From Marixanthomonas spongiae (GTDB lineage Bacteria; Bacteroidota; Bacteroidia; Flavobacteriales; Flavobacteriaceae), in the NCBI RefSeq assembly GCF_003095375.1, contig NZ_QEHR01000007.1, forward strand, positions 62,001 through 126,000: DNA of 64,000 nt, given 5' to 3'. The stretch's first letter is position 1. Each line of letters opens with the position of its first letter. A model generated the notes under the pieces. It worked only from the letters and a program-made list of their open reading frames with translations, was not told where the DNA came from and searched no databases. Below, piece after piece: positions 18,911 through 27,235 of the stretch. Made by a program: the position numbers and the translations under genes.

Positions 18911-19266
18911 GCCGGATTCTGTATCCCGATATTCGAGACCCTTATCATTTATCTAGGCATATTGTTGCCAATATGCTCAATCTGCCTACCCTCCTGCATT
19001 GGGCGGGAACCCTCAAGCGCAGGTTTACGTGGCATTTCACCGCATAGAGTTTACCTGATTTCACTACAGCATTACCTGTACATCCTTTCTGTTGCACTGG
19101 TCCGCTCCCGTGTTAAAACGGGATGACGGCTGTTAGCCGCTATGCTTCCCTGTGGTGTCCGGACTTTCCTCAACATTCCCGCAAAGGCGGGAATCTCATT
19201 ATTGATAAGAATACCAATAAATGAGATGCCCAGTCAAGCTGAGCATGCAGCGATAAGGCGGCCTGC
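18899..19266 (-). ncRNA. rnpB: RNase P RNA (bacterial type A)
   Basis: On the minus strand the RNA carries the universal 5' core GAGGAAAGTCCGG (near 19170) and the 3' core ACAGAATCCGGCTTAT (near 18910-18925). The conserved AGGGTAGGCAGATTGAGC-type stretch and GGTAAACTCTA lie between them. The ends pair as helix P1: GCAGGCC at 19266-19260 with GGCCTGC at 18905-18899. A T6 run follows the 3' arm, acting as the terminator. A TATTTTTG box ends 5 bp before the inferred 5' end. This catalytic RNA removes 5' leaders from pre-tRNAs. Its length of ~368 nt is normal. The 3' arm overlaps the end of the convergent small gene at 18512. Confidence 0.95.
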
Positions 19267-19270
19267 CCTG

Positions 19271-19278
19271 CAAAAATA
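19271..19278 (-). promoter_or_regulatory. -7 promoter element for rnpB
   Basis: Minus-strand TATTTTTG matches TAnnTTTG and ends 5 bp before the P1-defined 5' end of RNase P RNA, so box and RNA end support each other. Confidence 0.65.
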
Positions 19279-19343
19279 AACCAATGTTAATAAATACAGT
19301 AAAAAAGCAAGCGCTTATTTTTTAAAATGAAACAGGACATGGT

Positions 19344-19351
19344 TATATTTG
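19344..19351 (+). promoter_or_regulatory. -7 promoter element for dnaX
   Basis: TATATTTG, an exact TAnnTTTG match, ends only 10 bp before the dnaX ATG at 19361. Transcription would start roughly 4-6 bases before the ATG, leaving almost no leader and no room for a Shine-Dalgarno site. Confidence 0.6.
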
Positions 19352-19360
19352 TTAGCAACT

Positions 19361-21223
19361 ATGGAACACTTTATCGTATCTGCCCGTAAATACCGCCCTA
19401 CCCAGTTTAAAGACGTGGTTGGGCAACAAGCCATTACCAATACGCTGAACAATGCCATAGAAAATGATCATTTAGCACAAGCCCTACTTTTTACAGGACC
19501 TCGAGGTGTTGGTAAAACCACCTGTGCCCGTATTTTGGCCAAAAAAATAAATCAGGACGGCACCCAACAAGAAGACGAAGATTTTGCGTTTAATATATTT
19601 GAACTGGATGCCGCTTCAAACAACTCGGTTGATGATATCCGTAATTTAATCGATCAAGTACGCATACCACCGCAAGTGGGCAGTTATAAGGTGTATATCA
19701 TTGACGAGGTGCACATGCTGTCTTCCGCAGCTTTCAATGCTTTTTTAAAAACCTTGGAAGAACCGCCAAAGCACGCTATATTTATATTGGCCACCACCGA
19801 AAAGCACAAAATTATCCCAACCATCCTGTCCCGTTGCCAAATTTTTGATTTCAGACGGATTACGGTAAGCGATATCAAAGGACACTTGGCCGAGGTAGCC
19901 AAACAAGAGGGAATCGACGCCGAGGACGATGCCTTGCACATTATCGCTCAAAAAGCAGATGGTGCCTTACGCGACGCACTGTCCATTTTTGACCGTGTCG
20001 TCAGTTTTTCGGGAAAAGAATTAACACGCGAAGCCGTTACCGAAAACCTTAACGTACTCGATTATACGTACTATTTTCAAATAACCGATTTGTTGCTGGA
20101 AAACAACATTCCACAAGTATTGCTGGAATACAATACCATTTTGGCCAAAGGGTTCGACGGCCATCATTTTATTATGGGGCTTGCCTCCCACTTCCGTGAT
20201 TTATTGGTTTGTAAAAACCAACAGACTATTGAATTGTTAGAAGTTGGCGAACGTGTAAAAACCATGTATTTTGAACAATCGCAAAAAACATCGCACAACT
20301 TTTTAATTGAAGCCATCGAATTGGCAAACAGTTGCGATTTAACGTATAAAACCAGTCGCAACCAACGCCTTTTAATCGAATTGTGTTTAATGCAATTGGC
20401 CTCCCTTACCGCCAAGGGCGAAAAAAAAAAGTTTAGCGGCAACGGTGACAGCACCAAGAGCCGTTACGTAATTCCCCCTTCCCATTTTAAAGCTGCTGAA
20501 AAGGAAGCTGCCGGTATTTCATCTTCAAAAGCGTCTAATCCGAAAAGTGAAATTAAAACAGTTGTAACCGAAGCGCCTTTAGCCTCTAAAAATACAACAC
20601 AAAATGAGGGTACTGAACCAGTAACGCAACCCATTGAAGTTGCTGAACCTCCTGAACAGGCTGAAGAAGAAGGAAACCAAGGCACTAAAGAGACCGAAAA
20701 TGAAGAAATTTCAGGAAAAAACCTCGCCGACAAACGCTCACAGATTATTACCGATCGCAGTACGAAAAAAGTCTCTGCCTTATCGCTGAAAAGCATCCGC
20801 AGAAAACAAGAATTGCAAAAAGAACGGCTTGCCAAACAACCCGACGAAGCAAACCTGCCCACACAACCATTTACAGAAGACGAAATGCGAACCGCTTGGA
20901 CGCTATATGCCAAAAAAGTGGAAGCCGATGGAAAGTACAACTTACGGTCGCACCTTACCATGGGCATTCCAAAGTTGGAGGGCAATATTATTCACTTGCA
21001 GTTTCCCAATGATACCATTAAAGTTGAAGTGGAACGCGCAAAATACGATCTATTGGGCTTTTTGAGGGATAAGCTTCAAAATTACGACATCGATCTTGAT
21101 ATTTTGGTAAACGAAACCGTTCAAAAAAAATACGCTTACACCACCCGCGAAAAGTTTGAAAAACTCCGGGAAAAAAACCCAGCCTTGGAAAAATTGCGCA
21201 AAACGTTTGATTTGGATATATAA
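19361..21223 (+). CDS. dnaX: DNA polymerase III subunit gamma/tau
   Basis: A 620-residue AAA+ ATPase of the clamp loader, which opens the beta clamp and couples polymerases at the fork. Key blocks are the N-terminal SARKYRPTQFKDVVGQ, Walker A GPRGVGKTTC, Walker B YIIDEVHML, and sensor 1 ILATTEKHKI with the arginine finger in ILSRCQIF. The usual four-cysteine zinc module between Walker A and the DAASN motif is missing and replaced by a short acidic loop (QQEDEDFAF). A long acidic linker (~370-480) leads to a C-terminal tau-like domain. The ATG at 19361 is used; an in-frame TTG at 19349 overlaps the promoter box. Confidence 0.94.
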   Translation: MEHFIVSARKYRPTQFKDVVGQQAITNTLNNAIENDHLAQALLFTGPRGVGKTTCARILAKKINQDGTQQEDEDFAFNIFELDAASNNSVDDIRNLIDQVRIPPQVGSYKVYIIDEVHMLSSAAFNAFLKTLEEPPKHAIFILATTEKHKIIPTILSRCQIFDFRRITVSDIKGHLAEVAKQEGIDAEDDALHIIAQKADGALRDALSIFDRVVSFSGKELTREAVTENLNVLDYTYYFQITDLLLENNIPQVLLEYNTILAKGFDGHHFIMGLASHFRDLLVCKNQQTIELLEVGERVKTMYFEQSQKTSHNFLIEAIELANSCDLTYKTSRNQRLLIELCLMQLASLTAKGEKKKFSGNGDSTKSRYVIPPSHFKAAEKEAAGISSSKASNPKSEIKTVVTEAPLASKNTTQNEGTEPVTQPIEVAEPPEQAEEEGNQGTKETENEEISGKNLADKRSQIITDRSTKKVSALSLKSIRRKQELQKERLAKQPDEANLPTQPFTEDEMRTAWTLYAKKVEADGKYNLRSHLTMGIPKLEGNIIHLQFPNDTIKVEVERAKYDLLGFLRDKLQNYDIDLDILVNETVQKKYAYTTREKFEKLREKNPALEKLRKTFDLDI

Positions 21224-21279
21224 TCCTAATTTCATACTTAATGTGTATTTTTACATTTCAGAATAAATACCTTAAAACT

Positions 21280-21861
21280 ATGCTAGGCCTACAACTACCA
21301 ACCGATCCCAGATGGGTGAACATCGTTGAAAAAAACGTAGAAGAAATCTTGACCGATCACGCTTTTTGCGAACAGAAAGCGGCTTCAACTGCTATTTCGT
21401 TTATCGTTACCTATCCAGAATACACCGACCTGGTACAAGAAATGGTAGCCTTGGTCAAGGAGGAAATCAGTCATTTTAAACTCGTTCATGATAAAATCAT
21501 TGAGCGGGGCTGGACGCTGGGCCGAGATCGAAAAGATTTATACGTGAATAAATTGATGCAGTTCTTCCCAAAAGGCGGAAGCCGGGTTGACAACTTGGTT
21601 CACCGGTTATTGTACGCCGCATTAATAGAAGCCAGAAGCTGTGAACGGTTCCGGTTGTTGAGCGAAGAACTAGAAGATAAAGAACTGGCTGCTTTTTATA
21701 AAAGCTTGATGGTAAGCGAAGCAAACCACTATACCATGTTCTTGGGGTTTGCCCGTAAATATGGTGACCGTAAAGAAGTTGACAAAAAATGGAAGGCATT
21801 ATTGGCCTACGAAGCTGAAATAATGAAAGACTTAAGCAAAAGTGAAACCATCCATGGGTAG
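21280..21861 (+). CDS. miaE: tRNA-(ms(2)io(6)A)-hydroxylase
   Basis: A 193-residue diiron monooxygenase of the ferritin-like fold that hydroxylates the isopentenyl group of ms2i6A at tRNA position 37. Metal ligands are visible as EEISH, EARSCERF and EANHY, in the spacing expected for MiaE. The start MLGLQLPTDPRWV is typical of the family, so the ATG at 21280 is preferred over an in-frame ATG at 21241. A near-consensus TATTTTTA at 21246-21253 may be its -7 element. It lies 56 bp after dnaX and 6 bp before the pseudouridine synthase gene, another RNA-modification gene. Confidence 0.9.
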   Translation: MLGLQLPTDPRWVNIVEKNVEEILTDHAFCEQKAASTAISFIVTYPEYTDLVQEMVALVKEEISHFKLVHDKIIERGWTLGRDRKDLYVNKLMQFFPKGGSRVDNLVHRLLYAALIEARSCERFRLLSEELEDKELAAFYKSLMVSEANHYTMFLGFARKYGDRKEVDKKWKALLAYEAEIMKDLSKSETIHG

Positions 21862-21867
21862 CATATT

Positions 21868-22752
21868 TTGCTTTTAACGACCTGTTTTATTAAAGAGGAA
21901 ACACATACCGTCCCGCCACAGGAACTACCAATCCGCCTATCAGATTATGTGGGTGGTGTTTTTGAAATAATTCCGTCTAGAAAGGGGATGAAAAAAGCCA
22001 TTGATAAAGGCTTGGTTTCAGTTAACGGTGTTGTTGCCAAAACAGGAACATTTTTGAAGGGAGGTGAAACAGTAACGCTTTCTTCCGAAGGAAACAAGAC
22101 AAGTAAGCCTATTCTCCAGCTTCCATTAAAAATTTGTTTTGAGAATGATCACCTCGCTATTATCAATAAACCCTGCGGAATTTTAGTGAGCGGAAATAAA
22201 AAGAAAACCATTGCCAATGCATTAGTCCATAACCTTACCAAAAGCGGTGCAACCGATGCGCTTTTAAGGCCAAAACCTGTCCATCGTCTCGATTTTCCTA
22301 CAAGTGGATTATTGTTGATTGCCAAAACGCATGCAACTGTAATGGCCTTGAACAAATTATTTGAAGACCGAAAAGTAAAAAAAACGTACCACGCTGTTAC
22401 GTATGGCAAAATGCCTCTATCTGGAACCATTACAACCAAAGTAAATGGAAAAGATGCTTTTACCGAATATAAAGTGCTGCAAACAGTACCTTCAGATCGG
22501 TTTGATTGTTTGAATTTAGTTGAACTGTTTCCAAAAACCGGCCGAAAACACCAAATAAGAGTACATCTTTCAAGCTTTGGAACACCTATTTTGGGCGATA
22601 AAAACTACGGTAAAGAAGGATTGGTATTAAAAGGAAAAGGATTGTTCCTGAACGCTTCAAAATTAGAATTTATAGATCCGATTACAGATGAGTTTATTTC
22701 GGTAACAACCGCACTTCCGAAGAAATTCAAAAAGATATTTCCAAAAAATTAA
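21868..22752 (+). CDS. RluA-family pseudouridine synthase
   Basis: A 294-residue protein with an N-terminal S4-like RNA-binding part (GMKKAIDKGLVSVNG) and a catalytic RluA/RluD domain. The active-site block is HRLDFPTSGLLL, with Asp as the nucleophile; GRKHQIRVHLSSFGTPILGD follows as in family members. It isomerises uridine to pseudouridine in rRNA or tRNA; the exact target cannot be read from sequence. The start is a TTG at 21868, 6 bp after miaE; the first ATG in frame is internal to the S4-like part. The stop overlaps the convergent ppx stop (TTAATTA). Confidence 0.85.
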   Translation: MLLTTCFIKEETHTVPPQELPIRLSDYVGGVFEIIPSRKGMKKAIDKGLVSVNGVVAKTGTFLKGGETVTLSSEGNKTSKPILQLPLKICFENDHLAIINKPCGILVSGNKKKTIANALVHNLTKSGATDALLRPKPVHRLDFPTSGLLLIAKTHATVMALNKLFEDRKVKKTYHAVTYGKMPLSGTITTKVNGKDAFTEYKVLQTVPSDRFDCLNLVELFPKTGRKHQIRVHLSSFGTPILGDKNYGKEGLVLKGKGLFLNASKLEFIDPITDEFISVTTALPKKFKKIFPKN

Positions 22753-23663
22753 TTATTTACCTCCAATTCAGCGGCAATTTTTTCGTTGTATAGGCTTTTT
22801 ATAATCCCGTCCGATAGCCCTATTTTAGGAACATATACATTTTTTGCTCCACTCCATTTCATGGCAGAAAGGTAAATTCGGGTTGCCGGTACCACCACAT
22901 CGGCCCGGTCTGGGTTCATATTGAGTTCAAGGATGCGTTCTTCGTAGCTAAGGGATTTGATCATATCGTAATAAGAGCCCAGATAAAAGTAGCTGAGTGG
23001 TTTTCCTATTTTTTTTCCGCTGTTTTTGTAAATGTGGTTTATATTTCCGCCAGAACCGATCAATGATACTTTTTTATAGGGTTTGGTTGTGGTTTTTATC
23101 CAGCTTTCCACTTCTTCCCAAATTGTTTCCGTAATCATATTATTGATTATACGTACCGTACCCAGCTTAAACGATTTCGAATCTACCGTTTTCCCATCAC
23201 TGAACAACGTAAATTCTGTACTACCACCGCCCACATCAACATACAAAAAGGTTTTTTCGGTCTGTATCAATTCCTTTAAATCGGTGGTGGCGATGATGGC
23301 AGCTTCATCGTTTCCGTCGATGATATTAATATTGATCCCTGTTTCCTTTTTTAATTCTTCGGCAACTTCGCTACCATTATCAGCTTCGCGCATGGCCGAA
23401 GTAGCGCACGCCCTAAAACGGGTCACTTCGTGGTTTTTCATCAAGAGATCAAACGCTTTCATGGCATCGCGCATGCGCAATTGGTTTTTTTCTGAAATAT
23501 TCCCTTGCAAAAAAACATCGGCACCCAGCCTAATGGGCACCCGCACCAAGGATCGCTTTTTGAAAACAGGGTCTTTGTCCTTTTGTTCGATAACCAAGGC
23601 GATCAATAATCGAATGGCGTTCGAACCAATGTCTATTGCAGCATATTTGTCTATCGTAAGCAA
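22749..23663 (-). CDS. exopolyphosphatase, Ppx/GppA family
   Basis: A 304-residue actin-like ATPase-fold phosphatase with phosphate 1 motif IDIGSNAIRLLI (residues ~9-20) and phosphate 2 motif DVGGGSTEF (~143-151). It is the short, two-domain form without the C-terminal HD-like domains of E. coli Ppx. It hydrolyses inorganic polyphosphate and/or pppGpp. It starts 1-2 bp after the ppk1 stop on the same strand, so synthesis and breakdown of polyphosphate are encoded in one operon (sixA-ppk1-ppx). Specificity between polyP and pppGpp is undetermined; the operon favours polyP. Confidence 0.88.
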   Translation of the reverse strand: MLTIDKYAAIDIGSNAIRLLIALVIEQKDKDPVFKKRSLVRVPIRLGADVFLQGNISEKNQLRMRDAMKAFDLLMKNHEVTRFRACATSAMREADNGSEVAEELKKETGININIIDGNDEAAIIATTDLKELIQTEKTFLYVDVGGGSTEFTLFSDGKTVDSKSFKLGTVRIINNMITETIWEEVESWIKTTTKPYKKVSLIGSGGNINHIYKNSGKKIGKPLSYFYLGSYYDMIKSLSYEERILELNMNPDRADVVVPATRIYLSAMKWSGAKNVYVPKIGLSDGIIKSLYNEKIAAELEVNN

Positions 23664-23664
23664 A

Positions 23665-25758
23665 CTAATTTTTTAATTTTTGTTGATAATATTCGTATAA
23701 CTTGAACTGGGACCGAAACGGTTCCTCATCGCTTTTACGGTATTTGTTCAAGGCCTTTCCTGAAATAATACGGGCTTTTATGTTGTCTTTCCAAGAAATT
23801 TCGAAGGTATCGATCAATTCCTGCTTTATGTCCTCATCATAAATGGGACAGGTAATCTCTACCCTATTGTCCAGGTTACGGCCCATGAAATCAGCGGAGG
23901 ATATATATATTTTTGCATCACCGCCATTTTCAAAGATGAACAACCGGGGATGCTCTAAAAATTTATCTACAATACTGATCACTTCAATATTTTCGCTCAT
24001 TCCCTTCACACCAGGGATTAAACAGCAAATTCCTCGAATAATCAATTTGATTTTCACTCCTGCCCTACTTGCCTGATATAATTTATCGATCATTTTAAAA
24101 TCTGACAGACTGTTCATTTTCAACCGGATGCCACTGGATTTTCCGTTTTTTTTGTTCTGTATTTCGGTATCGATTAAGTGGTACATTGCGTTTCGGGTAT
24201 AGTGGGGCGAAACGATAAGATGGCTGTATTTTTTTATTTTATAGTTCACTTCAAAAAAATCGAATACTTTATTGATTTCTTTCCCTATTTTCTGGTTTGA
24301 GGTAAACAGGGTATAATCAGTATAAATTTGCGCTGTGGATTCATTGAAGTTTCCGGTGCTTATAAAAGCGTACCGTTTTATCTTTTTACCCTCTAAACGC
24401 TCGATTACACAGGCTTTACAGTGTACTTTAAGACCAGAAACCCCAAAAATAAGCCGTACGCCTTCGCTTTGCATCTGCTCTGCGTATTCAATGTTCGCTT
24501 CTTCGTCAAAACGAGCTTGCAGTTCAATCTGTACGGTTACTTTTTTTCCGTTTTTCACGGCATTGATGAGTGAACTGGCAATGTGCGAAATTTGCGCAAG
24601 CCTGTAAATGGTGATCTGTATGGACTTTACATTAGGATCTAATGCAGCTTCCCTTAAAAATTTAACCACATACGAGAAACTTTGGTAGGGCGCGTACAGC
24701 AGATAGTCTTTTTTGGCTATTTTATCCAGCAAACTTCCTTGTAAGCTCAAGCCTTTTATGGGCAAGGGTTCTATTTTTTTGTACAGCAGGTCGGTTCTTC
24801 CCAAACTTGGAAATTTCATATAATCGCGCCTGTTATGGTACCTGCCGCCGGGGATAATGCTATCGGTCGTGTCTATGCCCATTTTTTGCAGCAAAAACTG
24901 TAGCGTTTCGGCATCTATGCTTTTGTCATATACAAAACGTACAGGATCGCCGCTACTTCTTTTCTTTACGCTTTTTGAGATTTTTTCAAGGAAACTGCGG
25001 CTTAAATCACTGTCTATATCCAATTCGGCATCGCGGGTTATTTTGATCATGTGTGCCGAAATGCTTTCATATTTAAAAATACTGAAGATGTTGTTTAAAC
25101 AATACCGTATCAAATCGTCAAGAATAATGATGTACTGCTTATCCCCTTTTGATGGCAGAACAATAAAACGGTCAATGATTTTAGGGATTTCAATTAGGGC
25201 AAAATTGCTTCGGGACTGAAAGGTTTCATCATCTTTTTTCATGACCATGCGTACTGCCAGATAAGCTGCACTGTCTTTCAAGGAGGGAAATTCTTCCAGT
25301 TCACCAATCATAATGGTGACTAGAGCCGGGCTTACTTTCCTTATAAAATAATCGGAAATAAATTCACTTTGTGCTTTGGTAACCTCGGTTTCATTGATAA
25401 TGTAAATATTCTCTTTATGGAGCTCACTTCGAATTTTTTTAAGGATACGCAGGCTGTGCGCTTGTTGTTCGATAACGATTTGAGTGATTTCTTCCAAAAG
25501 ATCGGAAGCTGAAATGCCCCCCAAAAAACTCCTTCCTCCTTTTCCCGCTTCCACGATTCGCCTGACAGTTGCGTAGCGCACTTTGAAAAATTCATCTAAA
25601 TTATTCGAAAATATCCCTAGAAACCGAAGCCGTTCGATCAAGGGGACCGAAGGATCTTCTGCCTCTTGCAGTACACGGGCATTGAATTGTAACCAACTGA
25701 GTTCGCGGTTACGGTATTCGTTTTTTGTGGTATTTAAATTTGTTATTTTTTCGGTCAT
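23665..25758 (-). CDS. ppk1: polyphosphate kinase 1
   Basis: A 697-residue kinase that polymerises the gamma-phosphate of ATP into polyphosphate at the membrane. The N-terminal NRELSWLQFNARVLQEA and SNNLDEFFKVR blocks are signature PPK1. The catalytic core has IQIELQARFDEEANI, the His of GLKVHCKACV that carries the phosphate, and STGNFNESTA; a second PLD-like half has the RGICCLIPGVKG block. Length matches the family (~690). The ATG overlaps the sixA TAA by one base (TAATG), and ppx follows directly. Confidence 0.95.
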   Translation of the reverse strand: MTEKITNLNTTKNEYRNRELSWLQFNARVLQEAEDPSVPLIERLRFLGIFSNNLDEFFKVRYATVRRIVEAGKGGRSFLGGISASDLLEEITQIVIEQQAHSLRILKKIRSELHKENIYIINETEVTKAQSEFISDYFIRKVSPALVTIMIGELEEFPSLKDSAAYLAVRMVMKKDDETFQSRSNFALIEIPKIIDRFIVLPSKGDKQYIIILDDLIRYCLNNIFSIFKYESISAHMIKITRDAELDIDSDLSRSFLEKISKSVKKRSSGDPVRFVYDKSIDAETLQFLLQKMGIDTTDSIIPGGRYHNRRDYMKFPSLGRTDLLYKKIEPLPIKGLSLQGSLLDKIAKKDYLLYAPYQSFSYVVKFLREAALDPNVKSIQITIYRLAQISHIASSLINAVKNGKKVTVQIELQARFDEEANIEYAEQMQSEGVRLIFGVSGLKVHCKACVIERLEGKKIKRYAFISTGNFNESTAQIYTDYTLFTSNQKIGKEINKVFDFFEVNYKIKKYSHLIVSPHYTRNAMYHLIDTEIQNKKNGKSSGIRLKMNSLSDFKMIDKLYQASRAGVKIKLIIRGICCLIPGVKGMSENIEVISIVDKFLEHPRLFIFENGGDAKIYISSADFMGRNLDNRVEITCPIYDEDIKQELIDTFEISWKDNIKARIISGKALNKYRKSDEEPFRSQFKLYEYYQQKLKN

Positions 25759-26243
25759 TATTTTAAATGTCTGGGGAAAACCATTTCTTTTGTAGTGCCG
25801 GTGGAAACGTCGTTCCAGTCATCCACATCAAACTCGATCATTACAAAACCACTGGTGGGCAGGTTTTCAATTTTTTTGCTGCCCATCATATTTACCATCG
25901 AAGTAAACGCGTGGTTATGTCCCACAATCATTGCTCTGTCTAAAAAATTATCTATACTCTTAATTACCTGCATCACTTGTTGACCGCTAAAATCATATAA
26001 ATCGTGGGTCAATTCATAATTATCATCAGTTATGTTAAACGCCTTTTTAAAATATTCGGCCGTGGTTCGTGCACGATTGGCATCGCTGGTGAGTATTTTT
26101 TGCGGTGGTTCGATTTCATTTTTAATTTTTTCTGAAACCAAGGTGGCGTCGTTATGGCCGCGTTTTTTTAAAGGGCGCAAGTGGTCGGTAACATCATATT
26201 TCCAAGATGATTTTGCGTGCCTTACCAAATAGAGTGTTTTCAT
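25758..26243 (-). CDS. SixA-type histidine phosphatase
   Basis: A 161-residue member of the histidine phosphatase (phosphoglycerate mutase-like) superfamily. The catalytic LVRHAKSS (His8) lies at the N-terminus and the second catalytic His in MIVGHNHAF. Fold and length match SixA, the E. coli phosphatase that dephosphorylates phosphohistidine of HPt domains or PTS proteins. Here it is the first gene of a sixA-ppk1-ppx operon, with its stop overlapping the ppk1 ATG. PPK1 works through a phospho-His intermediate, so a link is conceivable but is inference only. The pdxH gene downstream of its start is on the same strand. Confidence 0.82.
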   Translation of the reverse strand: MKTLYLVRHAKSSWKYDVTDHLRPLKKRGHNDATLVSEKIKNEIEPPQKILTSDANRARTTAEYFKKAFNITDDNYELTHDLYDFSGQQVMQVIKSIDNFLDRAMIVGHNHAFTSMVNMMGSKKIENLPTSGFVMIEFDVDDWNDVSTGTTKEMVFPRHLK

Positions 26244-26272
26244 AGGTTCTGAGGTGTTTTAACAGTTCCACA

Positions 26273-26917
26273 TTAAGGTTGCAGGCGTTTTATCTTCCAG
26301 TCAACGCCTAGTAAACTATATTGAATACGGTCGTGAAGCCGGTTGGGCCTTCCTTGCCAAAATTCTATTTCTACAGGTTTTACTAAGTAACCACCCCAGC
26401 TTTTGGGTTTTGGTACTTCTTTGCCTTTGTATTTTTTTTCCAGTTCTTCCAACTTTTTTTCCAAGGCTTCCCTGTTTTTTATTTCGCTGCTCTGGTGAGA
26501 AACCAAGGCTCCCAACTGGCTGCCATAGGGCCTGGAATGAAAATAATTGGTTGAATCTTCTTCCGAAGTTTTCTCTGCCATACCTTTAATAATCACCTGC
26601 CGTTCCATATTGGGCCAGAAAAAAGACAGGCAAACCTTATTGTGGTGTGCAATCGACATTCCCTTTTCGCTGTTGTAATTGGTGTAGAAGTAGAAGCCGT
26701 TTTCGTCATATTTCTTAAGCAACACCACTCGGCCTCTTGGGAAACCGTCTTCGCCAAACGTTGAAACGGTCATCGCATTGACTTCGTCGACCCCACCAAA
26801 TTCTTTAACTTCAAAAAACCATTTTTGAAATTGCTGTATCGGGTTTTCATCAATGTTTTTTTTGATCAGTTCGTCTTTTTCGTACGATTTTCGGTATTCG
26901 TGCAAGTTAGTGCCCAT
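26273..26917 (-). CDS. pdxH: pyridoxamine 5'-phosphate oxidase
   Basis: A 214-residue FMN flavoenzyme that oxidises pyridoxine or pyridoxamine 5'-phosphate to PLP. The N-terminal LHEYRKSYEKDEL, FMN-binding GRVVLLKKYDENGFYFYTNY, the SRPYGSQLGALVS block and the C-terminal EFWQGRPNRLHDR are diagnostic of PdxH. Length is standard. It has a 318-bp upstream gap and is followed at 30 bp by the sixA gene on the same strand, so it may head that transcript. Confidence 0.94.
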   Translation of the reverse strand: MGTNLHEYRKSYEKDELIKKNIDENPIQQFQKWFFEVKEFGGVDEVNAMTVSTFGEDGFPRGRVVLLKKYDENGFYFYTNYNSEKGMSIAHHNKVCLSFFWPNMERQVIIKGMAEKTSEEDSTNYFHSRPYGSQLGALVSHQSSEIKNREALEKKLEELEKKYKGKEVPKPKSWGGYLVKPVEIEFWQGRPNRLHDRIQYSLLGVDWKIKRLQP

Positions 26918-27235
26918 AAGTACGTCTTTACTGCAAGTTACGGGTTTTGCATTTGGTTTTAAAATAGAAAGTTTTAAATGTGTATTAAATTTTAGTCGTG
27001 CTGACTAAGACGTTAGGTCGCTGTGCTATTGGACATAAGTTATAAGACAAATCTATACTAAAATATAAATCAGTTTTTTTAGCATGTAATAAGTAGCTCA
27101 AATTATTACTTCAAGCAAACTTTGAAAAGCTGAGAATGAAAGTCTAAAATGGTATCGAAAACTGAAATATAGATTGTTTCTGGATGTTTTAACTAGTTTA
27201 CAGGAAACAAATTATTAAGTCTGTTGACAAAACAT
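26918..27235. other. 318-bp gap between rnz and pdxH
   Basis: AT-rich, with no supported ORF or RNA. It should hold the pdxH promoter, yet no exact TAnnTTTG is present on the minus strand. The only structure seen is a weak 6-bp inverted repeat TTAGTC/GACTAA (26992-26997, 27003-27008). Confidence 0.5.

Noticed and set aside
18899-19266. tmRNA or a decayed gene was considered for the GC-rich non-coding stretch
   Set aside because: GAGGAAAGTCCGG and the paired P1 ends identify RNase P RNA; no tag reading frame or tRNA-like ends exist.
19349-19360. TTG at 19349 as dnaX start
   Set aside because: It overlaps the -7 element, and the family N-terminus begins at the ATG 19361.
20464-20985. A 173-codon open frame opposite the dnaX linker
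   Set aside because: Antisense to the acidic linker of dnaX, whose coding is supported on both sides; no motif in the reverse frame.
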